In this document: piece after piece, positions 62,770 through 64,000 of the stretch
Numbering within the stretch: the stretch's first letter is position 1
Layout: each line of letters opens with the position of its first letter
Source: Alphaproteobacteria bacterium
GTDB taxonomy: Bacteria > Pseudomonadota > Alphaproteobacteria > Sphingomonadales > Sphingomonadaceae
Assembly: GCA_005883305.1 (NCBI GenBank)
Contig: VBAC01000001.1
Location: forward strand, 496,001-560,000
DNA: 64,000 nucleotides
Reading direction: 5' to 3'
Position numbers and translations under genes: made by a program
The notes under the pieces: generated by a model
The model's database searches: none
The model's input: the letters and a program-made list of their open reading frames with translations, nothing else
Told to the model about the DNA's origin: nothing

Positions 62770-64000
62770 ATGAACGAGGACCTTTGGAACGCGCTGGCGC
62801 AGGCGCCGCGACCGACCCTGGCGGAGCTGTTCGCCGCCGAGCCCGACCGGCTCGATCGCCTGTCGCTCGAGGTCGGCGACACGCTGTTCGACTTTTCCAA
62901 GACTCACCTGAGCCAAGCCGCGATCGCCGATTTCGTCCGGCTGGCCGAAACGGCGGGCCTCGCAGCCCGCCGCGACGCGATGTTCGCCGGCGAGGTGGTC
63001 AACCCGACCGAAGGGCGCGCCGCCGAGCATAGCGCGGAGCGCGGCCAGGGGGCGCCTGAAAGCGTGGCTCGCGCGAGCGGCATGCACAACCGGATGCGCG
63101 CGCTGATCGACGCGATCGAGGCGGAAGCGTTCGGCCCCGTGCGCCACATCCTCCACATCGGCATCGGCGGATCGGCGCTCGGGCCGCACCTGCTGGTCGA
63201 CGCGCTCGGCCGCGAGGCTGGGCGCTACGAGACGGCGGTCGTCTCCAACGTCGACGGCGCGGCGCTCGACGAGGCGCTGAGTGGCTTCGATCCGGCGACC
63301 ACACTCGTCGCGATCGCCTCGAAGACCTTCACCACGACGGAAACGATGCTCAACGCGCGCTCGACGCTGCGCTGGCTGGAAGAGGGGGGCGTGGAGGATG
63401 CCTACGGCCGTCTCGTCGCGCTCACCGCAAGCCCGGAAAAGGCGATCGAGTTCGGCGTCGACGAGACCCGGATCCTGCCCTTTTCGGAAAGCGTCGGAGG
63501 GCGCTATTCGCTGTGGTCGACGATCGGCTTTTCCGCCGCGCTGGCGCTCGGCTGGGATGCGTTCGAGAGCCTGCTGGAGGGCGCAGCGGCGATGGACCGC
63601 CATTTCAGGCTGGCGCCGTTCGAGCGGAACGCGCCGGTCCTCGCCGCCTTCGTCGACCGCTATTACGCCGACGTCCGGGGCGCCGAGACCCGCGCGGTCT
63701 TCGCCTATGACGAGCGGCTTCGGCTGCTCCCCTCCTATCTCCAGCAGCTGGAGATGGAATCGAACGGCAAGTCGGTCCGCATTGACGGCAAGCCGGCGGG
63801 GCGGGCGACCTCGCCGGTGGTGTGGGGCGGGGTCGGGACGGACGCCCAGCACGCCGTTTTCCAGTTGCTTCACCAGGGGACGCACCTCGTGCCCGTCGAA
63901 TTCGTCGCGGCGATCGAGAATTCGGCCGGCTTCGTCGATGACCATCACCGGGCGCTGCTGGTCAACTGCTTCGCCCAGGGCGCCGCGCTGATGAGCGGCA
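62770..64000 (+). CDS. pgi: Glucose-6-phosphate isomerase (3' end cut off)
   Basis: A glycolysis/gluconeogenesis enzyme interconverting glucose 6-phosphate and fructose 6-phosphate; 410 residues are visible before the window ends. Motifs: ILHIGIGGSALGPHLL, VVSNVDGAAL, SKTFTTTETM, the signature SVGGRYSLWSTIG, and the active-site MESNGKS and LLHQGTH. The protein is shorter at the N-terminus than E. coli Pgi, as is usual in this group. Confidence 0.95.
   Translation, partial: MNEDLWNALAQAPRPTLAELFAAEPDRLDRLSLEVGDTLFDFSKTHLSQAAIADFVRLAETAGLAARRDAMFAGEVVNPTEGRAAEHSAERGQGAPESVARASGMHNRMRALIDAIEAEAFGPVRHILHIGIGGSALGPHLLVDALGREAGRYETAVVSNVDGAALDEALSGFDPATTLVAIASKTFTTTETMLNARSTLRWLEEGGVEDAYGRLVALTASPEKAIEFGVDETRILPFSESVGGRYSLWSTIGFSAALALGWDAFESLLEGAAAMDRHFRLAPFERNAPVLAAFVDRYYADVRGAETRAVFAYDERLRLLPSYLQQLEMESNGKSVRIDGKPAGRATSPVVWGGVGTDAQHAVFQLLHQGTHLVPVEFVAAIENSAGFVDDHHRALLVNCFAQGAALMSG

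Overview
The window is a gene-dense, high-GC chromosomal segment from an alphaproteobacterium, most likely a member of the Sphingomonadales. The evidence is the gene content: several glutathione S-transferases (GSTs), an aromatic acyl-CoA operon, a chromosomal virB cluster, a bifunctional CysNC, and the lepB-rnc-era block. Genes very often overlap by 1-4 bases (ATGA, GTGA, TGATG). Species assignment is inference; there is no rRNA here.

Layout. 1-11.9 kb holds housekeeping and detoxification genes: a cut-off MFS transporter, a low-molecular-weight phosphatase, three GSTs, a fructosamine-kinase-like protein, thpR, a Bax-inhibitor-like membrane protein, a Tat-exported dienelactone-hydrolase-like protein, a methyltransferase, clpA without an adjacent clpS, a small DUF1192-like protein and a quinone oxidoreductase. 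12.4-19.9 kb is a seven-gene minus-strand operon for aerobic degradation of an aromatic amino-acid-type CoA ester, best matched to the 2-aminobenzoyl-CoA (anthranilate) route: ligase, two-domain monooxygenase/reductase, acyl-CoA dehydrogenase, enoyl-CoA-hydratase-like enzyme, SDR, RidA-like protein and a MarR regulator, with a palindromic operator candidate at the head. 20.1-35.1 kb is a cell-surface region: a giant autotransporter of about 3,380 residues built from roughly a hundred short repeats, a coupled protein made of two tandem GNAT-like domains, a TIGR03032-type protein, and a serralysin-type RTX metalloprotease preceded by a small exported-peptide candidate. 35.2-37.9 kb is cysNC-cysD. 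38.1-46.0 kb is a compact type IV secretion cluster (virB2-3-4-6-8-9-10-11; no virB1, B5, B7 or virD4 seen) next to tRNA-Arg(CCG). 46.2-49.6 kb pairs the potassium transporter kup with a divergent regulator that fuses a KdpD-like membrane sensor directly to a KdpE-like DNA-binding domain, without a kinase ATPase domain, a receiver domain or the phospho-accepting histidine. 49.6-64 kb is mainly housekeeping: an ICMT-like methyltransferase, nth, an aminotransferase, an APC permease, dapB, a membrane sulfatase-fold enzyme, a secreted beta-propeller protein, a sirtuin, GFA and GIY-YIG proteins, era, rnc, lepB and the start of pgi.

The strongest leads are the KdpD-KdpE-like one-component fusion beside kup, a palindromic repeat inserted in frame inside an SDR gene, a GIY-YIG nuclease gene bracketed by 32-bp inverted repeats, Met105 replacing the RidA arginine in a CoA-ester pathway, and the giant autotransporter with periodic Gln-headed, sometimes Cys-paired, loops. 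All identifications come from reading motifs by eye; no database search was run.
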